A stretch of 64,000 nucleotides of DNA from Colwellia sp. Lineage in GTDB: Bacteria; Pseudomonadota; Gammaproteobacteria; Enterobacterales; Alteromonadaceae. Location of the stretch: the NCBI GenBank assembly GCA_020630795.1, contig JAHDIK010000004.1, positions 135,732 through 199,731 on the forward strand. Reading direction: 5' to 3'. Positions 37,026 through 45,042 of the stretch are shown here, in pieces. The position numbers were made by a program, and so were the translations under genes. The first letter of the stretch is position 1, and the number at the start of each line of letters is the position of its first letter. Below the pieces are notes generated by a model that saw nothing but the letters and a program-made list of their open reading frames with translations, was not told the DNA's origin and did no database searches.

Positions 37026-37445
37026 AATATCGCTCCTATTTATTGTATTTTTAAAAATTACACTACACCTCGCCAAAACAAATTAAAACATTTAACTGTT
37101 AACAATTTAAATTAACGTAAAAAAACACCGTAAGCTACGGCATGTACAATTCATGATATCGATATCACGTTCACGATAGTAATTTCATTTATACATAATT
37201 TCAATCTTTTATCGTTAACTTATTTAACGTATTTAATATGAAATCACGCTACCTATATGTCTAAACAAAAGAACAAGGCGTTTAAAACGTATTCTCTGTT
37301 AATTAAAATACCCAACCAATTTAGACATCCATATGGCTATTTGCATTTAAAGTGCTATCATACAGCCATCACTTTGCGTGTATTCGTAAAGTATTTATCA
37401 ACTAATAAATTGGCTTTACTCTGTAAAACCATAGAAGGTTTGAAC
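37026..37445. other. divergent gap between GH50 and MetR-like genes
   Basis: These 420 bp hold the promoters of the two divergent genes and the palindrome at 37154-37167. A plus-strand frame in phase with the MetR-like gene runs from 37257, but its 63 extra residues have no family match or ribosome binding site. Confidence 0.5.
37154..37167. promoter_or_regulatory. perfect 14-bp palindrome upstream of GH50
   Basis: TGATATCGATATCA is perfectly palindromic with a central CG, the form usual for LacI-family operators. It lies 129 bp upstream of the GH50 start. Binding by the LacI regulator at 30758 is inference. Confidence 0.45.
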
Positions 37446-38342
37446 ATGATAGAAAGGCATCACCTTGCGATAGTAAGTGCTATTGTTGAAGAAGGATCGC
37501 TAACCAAAGCGGCAAATAGTCTTTGTTTAACACAGTCAGCATTAAGCCATTCTATAAAAAAGCTGGAACACATACTGGGTGATAAACTTTGGACAATTCA
37601 AGGACGGCGCATTGAACTCACCGAAAGCGGAAATAAAGTCCTAGCTTTAGCGAACCGAGTTATTCCACAGTTTGAACATACCGAACAAGAAATCAAAAAC
37701 ATTGCTAACGGTCTACAAGGCAAGTTACGCATTGGAATGGAATGTTACCCTTGTTTTCAATGGTTATTAAAAGTAATAGCGCCTTATTTAAAGCGATACC
37801 CTGATGTTGATGTAGACATTAACAAAGAATTTCAGTTCGGCGGTATAGGTGCGCTCTTGTCATTTGATATTGACGTATTAATCACACCAGATCCTATCTA
37901 CATTAAAACGATTAACTACTTACCTATTTTCGAATATGAGCTCGCCCTTGTCGCATCTGAACAACACGAATTAACATCAAAAACCTTTGTTACCCCTCAA
38001 GACTTAGCTAATGAAACAGTTTTCACGCACCCTATTGAGTTGAGTCGACTTGATATCTTTAGTCAGTTTATAACGCCTGCGGGTATTTCACTTAAAAAAC
38101 ACAAAACAATTGAAGACATAGAAATGATGATGCAGCTTGTTAGTGCTAATAGAGGCGTAACTGCCATACCGCTGTGGCTAGCTCAAGAATACCAACAGCG
38201 CCTTCCGATAAAAACAATTAAACTAACGGAAGACGGCATTAAAAAATGTGTTTATATCGGCTTGCGCGCTACTGAAAAAACACCGCACTTTATTAATGAA
38301 TTTATAACCTTGGCCAAAAACATTGCGAGTGAAAAGTATTAA
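37446..38342 (+). CDS. MetR-like LysR family regulator
   Basis: Regulator of 298 residues from the ATG at 37446, which has AAGG upstream. The HTH (EGSLTKAANSLCLTQSALSH, SIKKLEHILG) and effector domain share motifs with MetR, the homocysteine-responsive activator of methionine genes: IGMECYPCFQWL, FEYELALVASEQH and LSRLDIFSQFITPAGIS. mesX-mesD lies 5.7 kb downstream with MetR-box-like sites. It is divergent from the GH50 gene, which it could also affect. Orthology to metR is likely but not proven by eye. Confidence 0.85.
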   Translation: MIERHHLAIVSAIVEEGSLTKAANSLCLTQSALSHSIKKLEHILGDKLWTIQGRRIELTESGNKVLALANRVIPQFEHTEQEIKNIANGLQGKLRIGMECYPCFQWLLKVIAPYLKRYPDVDVDINKEFQFGGIGALLSFDIDVLITPDPIYIKTINYLPIFEYELALVASEQHELTSKTFVTPQDLANETVFTHPIELSRLDIFSQFITPAGISLKKHKTIEDIEMMMQLVSANRGVTAIPLWLAQEYQQRLPIKTIKLTEDGIKKCVYIGLRATEKTPHFINEFITLAKNIASEKY

Positions 38343-39118
38343 GCTTCGAATATATACTTAGGCGATGCAAGCTCGTACTTCTCTAAATATTTAGCAATAG
38401 AACCGAATGAGGCAGTTTTAACTTTGCCTTTATGATCTTTCGTTGTAACTCCGTCTGCAAATACACTACCTAACGACAACTTGAATCGGCTCACGTGAAC
38501 TCGTTGAGGGTTAAAATACGCCTGAGTGTTCGCTTTAATCTGTTTCATATCTGTTGTTTGATAAATTGCCGCGTTCACAATATTTAGCGTGTGTTCAGTA
38601 CAGTTTTGAAACTTATTGTTAAACGGATTCGCAATTAATGAGTACTTGGGATTATGAAGCTCTTTATTTTGACCCGAAGCAACTACCTCAATAAGCTTTT
38701 GTTGAAGCTCTGGTGTAGGAATAATTATTCCTGCTTTTAGCGTATGTACTCCCCAAAAAAAATCGACAGGATAATCTGTTACCAATGCGCTTTTGTTACT
38801 ATCTTTTGCGTCTTGATAAAGGTTATGAATTGCATAACCTTTTACTTTTTTACCGTCGTTTAATGTTATTTCAGAGTAAACCGCAATAGCTGTATGTGTA
38901 AAATCAATTCCTTTTGGTAGCTTTGATTTTGGTTGCCCTACCCTTGCAATAATAAATGCTCTCGCGCCTTGTTTAGCCGCATATTTTTCAACATTTTTAG
39001 CGAATGCTGATATTTCTTCCGGCTTAAATTTTGACTCTGTAGCTTGATTGCTCCCTGCATTTGCCAACATGGAGATTGCACTTAACAATACTATTGTTAT
39101 TAATTTTTTCATGTTCAC
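38339..39118 (-). CDS. DUF2145 family exported protein
   Basis: Secreted protein of 259 residues with a signal peptide (about 1-21, ending MLANA). The motifs GARAFIIARVGQPKSKLP, FTHTAIAVYSEI and FQNCTEHTLNIVNAAIY are typical of DUF2145. The Cys and His pattern recalls NlpC/P60-like cysteine hydrolases, but no function is established. Its 3' end overlaps the end of the convergent MetR-like gene by 4 bp. The small Ala-rich secreted protein at 39188 precedes it on the same strand with 69 bp between, and the two may be co-transcribed. Confidence 0.82.
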   Translation of the reverse strand: MNMKKLITIVLLSAISMLANAGSNQATESKFKPEEISAFAKNVEKYAAKQGARAFIIARVGQPKSKLPKGIDFTHTAIAVYSEITLNDGKKVKGYAIHNLYQDAKDSNKSALVTDYPVDFFWGVHTLKAGIIIPTPELQQKLIEVVASGQNKELHNPKYSLIANPFNNKFQNCTEHTLNIVNAAIYQTTDMKQIKANTQAYFNPQRVHVSRFKLSLGSVFADGVTTKDHKGKVKTASFGSIAKYLEKYELASPKYIFEA

Positions 39119-39187
39119 ATTCCTCTACTTTTATTAAGTTATCTGTAATGGTTTACAAATTATTGCGTACAATTTATTACCTAAGGA

Positions 39188-39547
39188 TTATTGATTAGAC
39201 CTCATCGCTTCTGCTGGAGAGCGATCTACGGTAATTGTAATTTCCGTTACCTCTAACTCTACATGCTTCGTATGGGTAGAATGCCTTGCTGTACTTGATG
39301 CAACTTTTGAAATTCCCTCACCTAATTCAATACTTGCTGCGCCTGCGCTTAACGCAACACTACCAGCAACAACTAACGGAACAGCTACTGCAGCGCTAGC
39401 CACTTCAGCACTACCAGCTACCCCATGCGAAGCAGCTAAAACAGAGTGTTTACTTGCCTTACCTGAATGCGTTGATGCAGGCTCAGCAAATGAAGAAAAA
39501 GAAGTCAGTAAAACGCCTACACATGTAAAATAAGTTAATGTTTTCAT
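39188..39547 (-). CDS. small exported Ala/Ser/Val-rich protein, function unknown
   Basis: Protein of 119 residues with a signal peptide (about 1-21, ending SSFA), a Ser/His-rich stretch, and a glycine- and alanine-rich hydrophobic segment at about 42-75 (SAAVAVPLVVAGSVALSAGA) that could insert in a membrane. I do not recognise a named family. It is upstream of the DUF2145 gene and probably shares its transcript. It is divergent from the XRE regulator at 39675. Confidence 0.72.
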   Translation of the reverse strand: MKTLTYFTCVGVLLTSFSSFAEPASTHSGKASKHSVLAASHGVAGSAEVASAAVAVPLVVAGSVALSAGAASIELGEGISKVASSTARHSTHTKHVELEVTEITITVDRSPAEAMRSNQ

Positions 39548-39636
39548 AATATATTCTCTAAAGTTGATTCGTTATCTACATTAGTTAGCATACTAAAATA
39601 TGTAAACCAAAGTGATTGATGTATTATAAAAAACAA

Positions 39637-39665
39637 CTTAAAGTATTAATTATTGATACTTTAAG
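39637..39665. promoter_or_regulatory. 29-bp near-perfect palindrome at the XRE gene start
   Basis: CTTAAAGTAT (39637-39646) and ATACTTTAAG (39656-39665) are perfect arms, and the symmetry continues inward so that 13 of 14 base pairs match around a central T. It ends 9 bp before the XRE start codon, in the divergent region with the DUF2145 unit. It is a strong candidate autoregulatory operator. Confidence 0.65.
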
Positions 39666-39674
39666 AGCATTTCA

Positions 39675-40424
39675 ATGAGCCAAATTAAACAAATCGCCAA
39701 TACACTCAAGCAATTATTAAAGCAGCATAAAGTTACCTATCGCATGATTGCTGAAGAACTCAACATGAGTGAAGCTAACATCAAACGAGTATTTGCAACC
39801 AACAACTTTTCACTAGAACGATTAGAGCAAATATGCAACGTTATACACATTTCTCTCTCAGACTTATTTTCATTGTCGGAAAAGCAACAACAGCAATTAA
39901 CAGAACTGACTCTTGAGCAAGAACAAGAGCTGATAGAAAACCCCAAACTCCTGTTAGTAGCGGTATGCGTAAGAGATTATTGGAAGTTTGAAGAAATTAT
40001 TAAACACTACAATATTGATATGCACGAGTGCATACAGTTAATGGCGAAACTCGACAAAATAAAGCTTATACAGTTGCTCCCCAATAACAATTACAAATTA
40101 TTAATCGCGCAAGACTTTCGTTGGATTAAAAATGGTCCACTTGAACGGTTTATGGAAAAAGAAGTATTAAATAGGTTTATGGCGAGTAGTTTTGACGGAG
40201 AAGATTGCTTTCGTTTCTATTTAAGAGGAAGGTACTCGCAAGCTTCTATTAAAACGATTCAACGCAAGTTAAATCAAATAACGAAGGAAGCCGCCGAGCT
40301 TAATATTGAAGACAGCGATTTACCTTTAGAAAAAAGAATACATATCGGAATGCTATTCGCCATGAGGCCATGGGAACCGTCTCTTTTTGAACAATTTAGA
40401 CGAAATAAACAACAAGGATTATAA
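39675..40424 (+). CDS. XRE family HTH transcriptional regulator
   Basis: Protein of 249 residues with a Cro/CI-type HTH in the first 65 residues (LLKQHKVTYRMIAEELNMSE, ANIKRVFATNNFSLERLEQI). A C-terminal region of about 180 residues, not assigned to a known domain, includes KNGPLERFMEKEVLNRFM and an Arg-rich stretch. This long C-terminal layout occurs in several marine gammaproteobacteria. The stop codon directly abuts the ATG of the hydrolase gene at 40425, so the two are translationally coupled. Confidence 0.88.
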   Translation: MSQIKQIANTLKQLLKQHKVTYRMIAEELNMSEANIKRVFATNNFSLERLEQICNVIHISLSDLFSLSEKQQQQLTELTLEQEQELIENPKLLLVAVCVRDYWKFEEIIKHYNIDMHECIQLMAKLDKIKLIQLLPNNNYKLLIAQDFRWIKNGPLERFMEKEVLNRFMASSFDGEDCFRFYLRGRYSQASIKTIQRKLNQITKEAAELNIEDSDLPLEKRIHIGMLFAMRPWEPSLFEQFRRNKQQGL

Positions 40425-41768
40425 ATGCGACTTTTAACCTTTTATGTAGCCACCGTATTATCATTATCTACGCAAGCAGTATCGGCTACTTCACTAAACT
40501 GCATAAATATAAACTCCGATCTCAATCAAATAACAGCACTGGCTGAGTCTGGAAAGTACAGAAAAACTAATAAGCAAAACAAAACATTCACCTTTGACTA
40601 CAACAGCAATAGTAGCTTTAGCGAATATTTAACGTTCGCACGCAATAAAATTAAAAACGACAGCCCAAAAGCTACTCTTAACTGTCCTATTGAAACAGCT
40701 GTAACCAAAACCTCAAACAAACCTAAAAGCCAATTAACCGTACTTGATCTTGTGTCTCCGTTCGAATTAAAAGCCACTAATAATAAAACGGCAATTCTGT
40801 TAATTCATGGCCTTACCGACTCACCCTATTTATTTCATGATTTAGCCGCTTTTTATCACGCACAAAACATAACGGTAAGAACACTGCTACTCCCCGGGCA
40901 TGGCACCGCACCAGAAGCTTTGATAGATATAAAGTATCAGCAATGGCAACAAGCAACTAAATACGCAGTAACAAAAATGCTCGAAGATTTTGAACAAGTA
41001 TACCTAGGTGGTTTCTCAACAGGAGGCGCGTTAATTTTAGATAACCTTCTTACTTCATCGCAAAATCAAGACAGTATTAAAGGTGTTATGCTGTGGGCGC
41101 CAGCAAGCGAAGCAAAGTCAAAATACGCTTGGGCTGCGGGTATTGCTGATTGGATCCCTTTCTTCGATTACGCGCATAAAGGTGCCGATATAGATTTTGC
41201 AAAGTATGAATCTTTTCCCTTAAATGCTGGTGCGCAAGTACATGCATTAATGAAACAACTCAACCGTACACTATCTAACACAAAAAACGTTCCCGACATT
41301 CCTCTTCTTACCATTACTTCTGAGATTGATAACACTATAAACACTCAAGCAACTCTTGACCTGTTAACTGTTTGGCACAACAACACAAACAGAAAAACAA
41401 GCACCAAAGACAAGTTAATGTATTTTGGAGACGTCAGCACGCTGGCTTCTTTACCTAAAACAATTAACACAATACTTCCTAGCTGCGATAACAATCTGTA
41501 TTGCGAAAACATTATTAACGTAGCACATACTTCGGTTACCAATGCCCCCGAAAATAAACACTATGGATGGAACGGTAGCTATCGAAATTGTGAAACAGCC
41601 TTTGGGAGTAAGCCATACGATACCTGTAAAACAACTTCAAATACTACGTTAGGTGAAACTACCGCAACCAATATGGAAGCTTACCCAAGTTTACAACGAC
41701 TAACCTTTAACCCTAACTTTACCCAAATGACCGAAGTGATAACTGAATTCTTGCACACAACACAATAA
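40425..41768 (+). CDS. secreted alpha/beta hydrolase (lipase/esterase-like)
   Basis: Periplasmic or secreted hydrolase of 447 residues with a signal peptide (about 1-22, ending AVSA). Motifs: AILLIHGLTDSPY (oxyanion loop), LLPGHGT, nucleophile elbow GGFSTGG (Ser), and Asp/His candidates in TITSEIDNTI and NVAHTSVTN. Several Cys pairs (for example SCDNNLYCEN) suggest disulfides. It has no spacing from the upstream XRE gene. The substrate is unknown; a lipid ester is a reasonable guess. Confidence 0.88.
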   Translation: MRLLTFYVATVLSLSTQAVSATSLNCININSDLNQITALAESGKYRKTNKQNKTFTFDYNSNSSFSEYLTFARNKIKNDSPKATLNCPIETAVTKTSNKPKSQLTVLDLVSPFELKATNNKTAILLIHGLTDSPYLFHDLAAFYHAQNITVRTLLLPGHGTAPEALIDIKYQQWQQATKYAVTKMLEDFEQVYLGGFSTGGALILDNLLTSSQNQDSIKGVMLWAPASEAKSKYAWAAGIADWIPFFDYAHKGADIDFAKYESFPLNAGAQVHALMKQLNRTLSNTKNVPDIPLLTITSEIDNTINTQATLDLLTVWHNNTNRKTSTKDKLMYFGDVSTLASLPKTINTILPSCDNNLYCENIINVAHTSVTNAPENKHYGWNGSYRNCETAFGSKPYDTCKTTSNTTLGETTATNMEAYPSLQRLTFNPNFTQMTEVITEFLHTTQ

Positions 41769-41902
41769 AGTTTATTATTTATATACTTTTAGTGTTAATA
41801 ACATAAACCATGAACGCTTTAGTTTACTTAGGAAGTTCTAACCATAATACTTGTTTCCATCAACGCTACACGGTTGTAGCGAAAACAATAAGGAAAACAA
41901 AA

Positions 41903-42298
41903 ATGAACACTAAACCAACTAAAGCTTTTACATTAACTTCAATCGCTATGTTAATCGCAGGAATTGCAGCATTTTGTGTAGGACTAATGAATGCTGAAAT
42001 GGCATTGAATGAAAAAGGATACTACTTTGCTATTTTAATTTTTGGTTTGTTCTCATTTGTTTCGTTACAAAAAAATGTTCGCGACAAGTCTGAAGGCCAA
42101 AAAATTTCAAAGCCTTATAACATTATGTGTTGGGTAACATCTGCCGCTGCAATTGCTTTATTAACCGTGGGTTTAATCAATGCTGAATTACTGTTAAGTG
42201 AAAAAGGATTTTATGCGATGGCTTATTTATTAAGTGGTTTTGCAGCGATTACAGTTCAAAAAAATGTAAGAGACACACAAGCACTGAACGAACAATAA
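41903..42298 (+). CDS. YiaA/YiaB-like four-helix inner membrane protein
   Basis: Membrane protein of 131 residues made of two copies of the yiaAB two-helix repeat. The repeats match each other: CVGLMNAEMALNEKGYYFAI and TVGLINAELLLSEKGFYAMA, each followed by QKNVRD. The start at 41903 is chosen for AAGGA at 41890-41894; an in-frame ATG at 41810 adds 31 residues with no ribosome binding site. The function of this family is unknown, although it is widespread in Proteobacteria. Confidence 0.88.
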   Translation: MNTKPTKAFTLTSIAMLIAGIAAFCVGLMNAEMALNEKGYYFAILIFGLFSFVSLQKNVRDKSEGQKISKPYNIMCWVTSAAAIALLTVGLINAELLLSEKGFYAMAYLLSGFAAITVQKNVRDTQALNEQ

Positions 42299-42346
42299 TC
42301 GCTTTATTGTATAAATCAAAAAAAACATCAAAACAAAAATAATCAT

Positions 42347-42385
42347 TAAAGGGTAACAACATACGTGTTGTTACCCTTTATTTTA
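42347..42385. terminator. bidirectional terminator
   Basis: AAAGGGTAACAAC (42348-42360) and GTTGTTACCCTTT (42367-42379) form a perfect 13-bp stem followed by ATTTTATA. It lies between two convergent genes. Confidence 0.85.
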
Positions 42386-42402
42386 TACGCTCAATTATTG
42401 TG

Positions 42403-43260
42403 TTAAATATTCCTCAAAATATTCATTAATACACGATCCCAAGCTTGTTTTTGATGCTTTTTAAAAAAACTGAAGTGACCAATACGCTTTTGATTAAGCG
42501 CTTTGGGCTCCAGAATTTGAACGTTTTTTGTTGCCATTGGAAAACGGTTCATTAAATCGTAAATCGTTTTCTTAGGAGAAAAACCAACGTCGTCACTAAA
42601 ACCAATTGAATGAATTTCACCGTGATAATTGTGATAGTACATATCTGTTAGCGTTTCATCCGAAAATAAGTAATTGTCGCGTATGCTCCAATTTCGCCAA
42701 TCAGACGCAATACCATGCGTTAAATGATGACCAATACCAAATTGACGAGGTATATAACCAAATATTCGAATTAACACTGGAAAAAGTACATACCAACCAA
42801 AACAAAGTTTTGGCCACGCCCGAACAGGGTATAAACGCCAATTACAAGTGCCTGAACACACTAAAATAATATGCCTAACATTGTTAATGGACGGGCATAA
42901 ACCAACGAGGTGCCCTCCTGCGCTATGCCCAACTAAAATAACGTCTTTCCAATTAACTGTTTTTTTATCTACCACGTAATTCAAAAGCGCATCTAAATCT
43001 AACGCTCCCCAATCTCTTAAACGCGCGGGATCAGCTTTAACATTCGCCATGCTTGAGTCGCCAATTCCCCTAGGATCCCAAGTAATAACTGTGTACCCCT
43101 TATCTGACAAATACAACGCTAAAGCTTTATAAAACGACTGCCTAACACCCAACGCAGAATTAATAACAATAACTTGATTATTTATCGGTTCTATCGCGCT
43201 GTACGTTGTTGCAGAAATCATTCTTCCGTCACTACACGTTACATAGAATTTTGTTGTCAT
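42403..43260 (-). CDS. alpha/beta hydrolase (serine aminopeptidase S33-like)
   Basis: Soluble hydrolase of 285 residues. Motifs: NSALGVRQSFYKALALYLSD, WDPRGIGDS, nucleophile elbow GHSAGG, and a C-terminal His in RIGHFSFF. This pattern matches the S33/monoglyceride-lipase-like branch often called COG4757. A very strong AAGGAGG lies 5 bp before the ATG. It is divergent from the MerR gene and has its own 20-bp-spacer promoter, so MerR probably controls it. Confidence 0.88.
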   Translation of the reverse strand: MTTKFYVTCSDGRMISATTYSAIEPINNQVIVINSALGVRQSFYKALALYLSDKGYTVITWDPRGIGDSSMANVKADPARLRDWGALDLDALLNYVVDKKTVNWKDVILVGHSAGGHLVGLCPSINNVRHIILVCSGTCNWRLYPVRAWPKLCFGWYVLFPVLIRIFGYIPRQFGIGHHLTHGIASDWRNWSIRDNYLFSDETLTDMYYHNYHGEIHSIGFSDDVGFSPKKTIYDLMNRFPMATKNVQILEPKALNQKRIGHFSFFKKHQKQAWDRVLMNILRNI

Positions 43261-43279
43261 AACACCTCCTTTGTTACTA

Positions 43280-43309
43280 TCATAAACCGTGGAGTATACT
43301 CAACGGTCA
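43280..43309 (-). promoter_or_regulatory. MerR-type promoter/operator of the hydrolase gene
   Basis: Read on the minus strand, -35 TTGACC (43309-43304) and -10 TATGAT are separated by exactly 20 bp. The spacer contains a palindrome (43286-43307; core GAGTATACTC, outer arms ACCGT/ACGGT). The over-long spacer with a central dyad is the hallmark of MerR-activated promoters. Confidence 0.75.
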
Positions 43310-43319
43310 AGAGGGAATT

Positions 43320-43682
43320 ATGCAAATTGGAGAACTTTGCCGAGTAACCGGCATGACGAAAGATTCAATACGTTTTTATGAAAAAATAGGACTTTTAAAT
43401 AACGTAGAACGAAAATTAAATGGTTATAAAAACTACTCTGATGAGCACGTAAAACAGTTAAAGTTGCTAAGGCATGCTAAAAAATTGGGTTTCACGCTAA
43501 ATGAAATAAAAGACCTTGCTACTTTATTTTATTCCAATAACCTCAGCGCTAAAGAAATGGACCAATACTTAAAAACCAAAGAACAAGAGATCGATGAAAA
43601 AATATCGGCGCTTCAATTATTTAAGCAAGAAATAAAACGCAAAAGAGAGGATGAATGCCGCTACAAAGGAGAATTACGTTAG
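43320..43682 (+). CDS. MerR family transcriptional regulator
   Basis: Regulator of 120 residues: N-terminal winged HTH (MQIGELCRVTGMTKDSIRFY, then EKIGLLNNVERKLNGYKNYS) and a dimerisation coiled coil (about 80-112). The effector region is very short, as in MerR members that sense small oxidants, metals or aldehydes. Only two Cys are present (residue 7 and the C-terminal DEC), so a metal site like that of CadR/ZntR is unlikely. It is divergent from the S33-like hydrolase. Confidence 0.9.
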   Translation: MQIGELCRVTGMTKDSIRFYEKIGLLNNVERKLNGYKNYSDEHVKQLKLLRHAKKLGFTLNEIKDLATLFYSNNLSAKEMDQYLKTKEQEIDEKISALQLFKQEIKRKREDECRYKGELR

Positions 43683-43881
43683 CAACAACATTGATAGCGT
43701 AGCTATCTTTAAATTATTCTTACAACAATCACACACTATTTAGCCGTGTACCTATTTAGCTGATTAGCTATCACCTTCTTCACTTTTATCGTTAAACACC
43801 TAGTAATAGGCAAATAATTCTTCACAACGCATTAAAGCCTATAGGAGCTTATGCTCTCTAGCCTTTTAGCCCTAAGATGTA

Positions 43882-43894
43882 TGAAAATAAATCA
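43882..43894. promoter_or_regulatory. MetR-box-like site 1 upstream of mesX
   Basis: TGAAAATAAATCA matches the MetR consensus TGAA-N5-TTCA except at one base. It is the upstream of two sites 21 bp apart, that is, on the same face of the helix. Confidence 0.5.
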
Positions 43895-43902
43895 TATAAA
43901 AA

Positions 43903-43915
43903 TGAATTAAAGTCA
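43903..43915. promoter_or_regulatory. MetR-box-like site 2 upstream of mesX
   Basis: TGAATTAAAGTCA also matches TGAA-N5-TTCA with one mismatch. It lies just upstream of a poor -35 region (TTTTAT) and a -10-like TATAAA at 43940, as expected for an activator-dependent promoter. Confidence 0.5.
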
Positions 43916-44036
43916 ATTTTATTCATCAATTATTCAGCGTATAAATTACACCTAGTTAGCCACCCTAATCAAAAATAACTCAGTAAACGAGTCACAGATT
44001 AAAAATTTTTATACCTGAAATAAGGTTTGGAATATC

Positions 44037-45014
44037 ATGACAACAAATTTTACATTCAACATTAAGAGCATAGCGCTCGATGAACATTATCAACCATCGA
44101 ACAACACTCGTATCACAACAAACTTCGCAAATTTAGCGAGAGGCAGCCGCCGCCAAGAGAATTTGCGTAATGCTCTTACCATGATTAACAATAGTTTTAA
44201 CTCATTGGCATATTGGGACAATGCTAAAGGCGATCGTTACTCTTTAGCACTTGAAATTATTTCTGTGGATGTAGACATTGAAGCGAGCGGCCAAGCGTTT
44301 CCGTCAATCGAGGTATTAAAAACAAATATCGTTGACCATAAAACAAACGAGCGTATTGAAGGGATTGTTGGAAATAACTTTTCATCATACGTTCGAGATT
44401 ACGATTTTAGTGTATTGCTGCTCAACCACAACAAAAACCAACCAACGTTTAGTATTCCCGAAAACTTTGGTGAACTCCACGGAAAACTCTTTCAGCACTT
44501 TGTTCATTCAAATGTTTATAAAGCGCACTTTAGTAAACCACCTGTTATTTGTTTAAGCGTATCAGACAATAAAACTTATCACAGAATTGATAACCAACAC
44601 CCTGTATTAGGTGTTGAATACCAAGCAAATGAATCGTCATTAACGGAGCAATATTTCAAAAAAATGGGCTTACAAGTACGCTACTTTATGCCTCCCAAAA
44701 GTGTCGCACCTCTTGCTTTTTATTTTTTTGGCGACTTATTTAATGATTACACTAATCTGGAGCTTATCAGCACCATTAGCACGATGGAAACCTTTCAGAA
44801 AATTTATCGACCTGAAATTTATAACGCGAATACCGTTGCAGGCAATTACTATCAACCAAACTTAAAGAATTTAGATCACTCATTAACACATATTGTTTAT
44901 GACCGAGAAGAACGCAGCAGATTAGGTATAGAGCAAGGCAAACTGGCAGAAGAAAAATTTATTAAGCCCTATCAAACGGTGCTTGAACAATGGTCAGCTA
45001 ACTTCGCTCTTTAA
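44037..45014 (+). CDS. mesX: MesX (DUF1852), partner of methionine synthase MesD
   Basis: Protein of 325 residues of family DUF1852. It starts TFNIKSIALDEHYQPSNNTR and has NFANLARGSRRQENLRNAL. DUF1852 proteins are encoded next to the MesD-type methionine synthase and were shown in work on folate-independent methionine synthases to be needed for MesD activity under oxygen. The biochemical role of MesX is unresolved; it may make or modify the methyl donor. The mesD gene follows 28 bp later. Upstream are two MetR-box-like sites. Confidence 0.9.
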   Translation: MTTNFTFNIKSIALDEHYQPSNNTRITTNFANLARGSRRQENLRNALTMINNSFNSLAYWDNAKGDRYSLALEIISVDVDIEASGQAFPSIEVLKTNIVDHKTNERIEGIVGNNFSSYVRDYDFSVLLLNHNKNQPTFSIPENFGELHGKLFQHFVHSNVYKAHFSKPPVICLSVSDNKTYHRIDNQHPVLGVEYQANESSLTEQYFKKMGLQVRYFMPPKSVAPLAFYFFGDLFNDYTNLELISTISTMETFQKIYRPEIYNANTVAGNYYQPNLKNLDHSLTHIVYDREERSRLGIEQGKLAEEKFIKPYQTVLEQWSANFAL

Positions 45015-45042
45015 ATCCCCAAAATAAGAAGCACTATTAACG

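Larger units (their letters stand above)
43683..44036. other. regulatory gap upstream of mesX
   Basis: These 354 bp hold a short MerR-gene terminator-like hairpin (GATAGC 43693-43698 with GCTATC 43702-43707), two MetR-box-like sites (43882-43915) and a -10-like TATAAA at 43940-43945. I see no SAM or cobalamin riboswitch fold. Confidence 0.5.

Noticed and set aside
37257-37445. 63-codon N-terminal extension of the MetR-like gene
   Set aside because: MetR proteins start MIE-, the extension is unlike any LysR N-terminus, and AAGG supports 37446.
43902-43926. ATGAAT/ATTCAT inverted repeat before mesX
   Set aside because: Six-bp AT-rich arms 13 bp apart are likely by chance here; the two MetR-like sites are a better reading of the same bases.
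43683-44036. SAM or cobalamin riboswitch before mesX
   Set aside because: No conserved riboswitch core or multi-stem pattern is visible; protein-type sites explain the region better.
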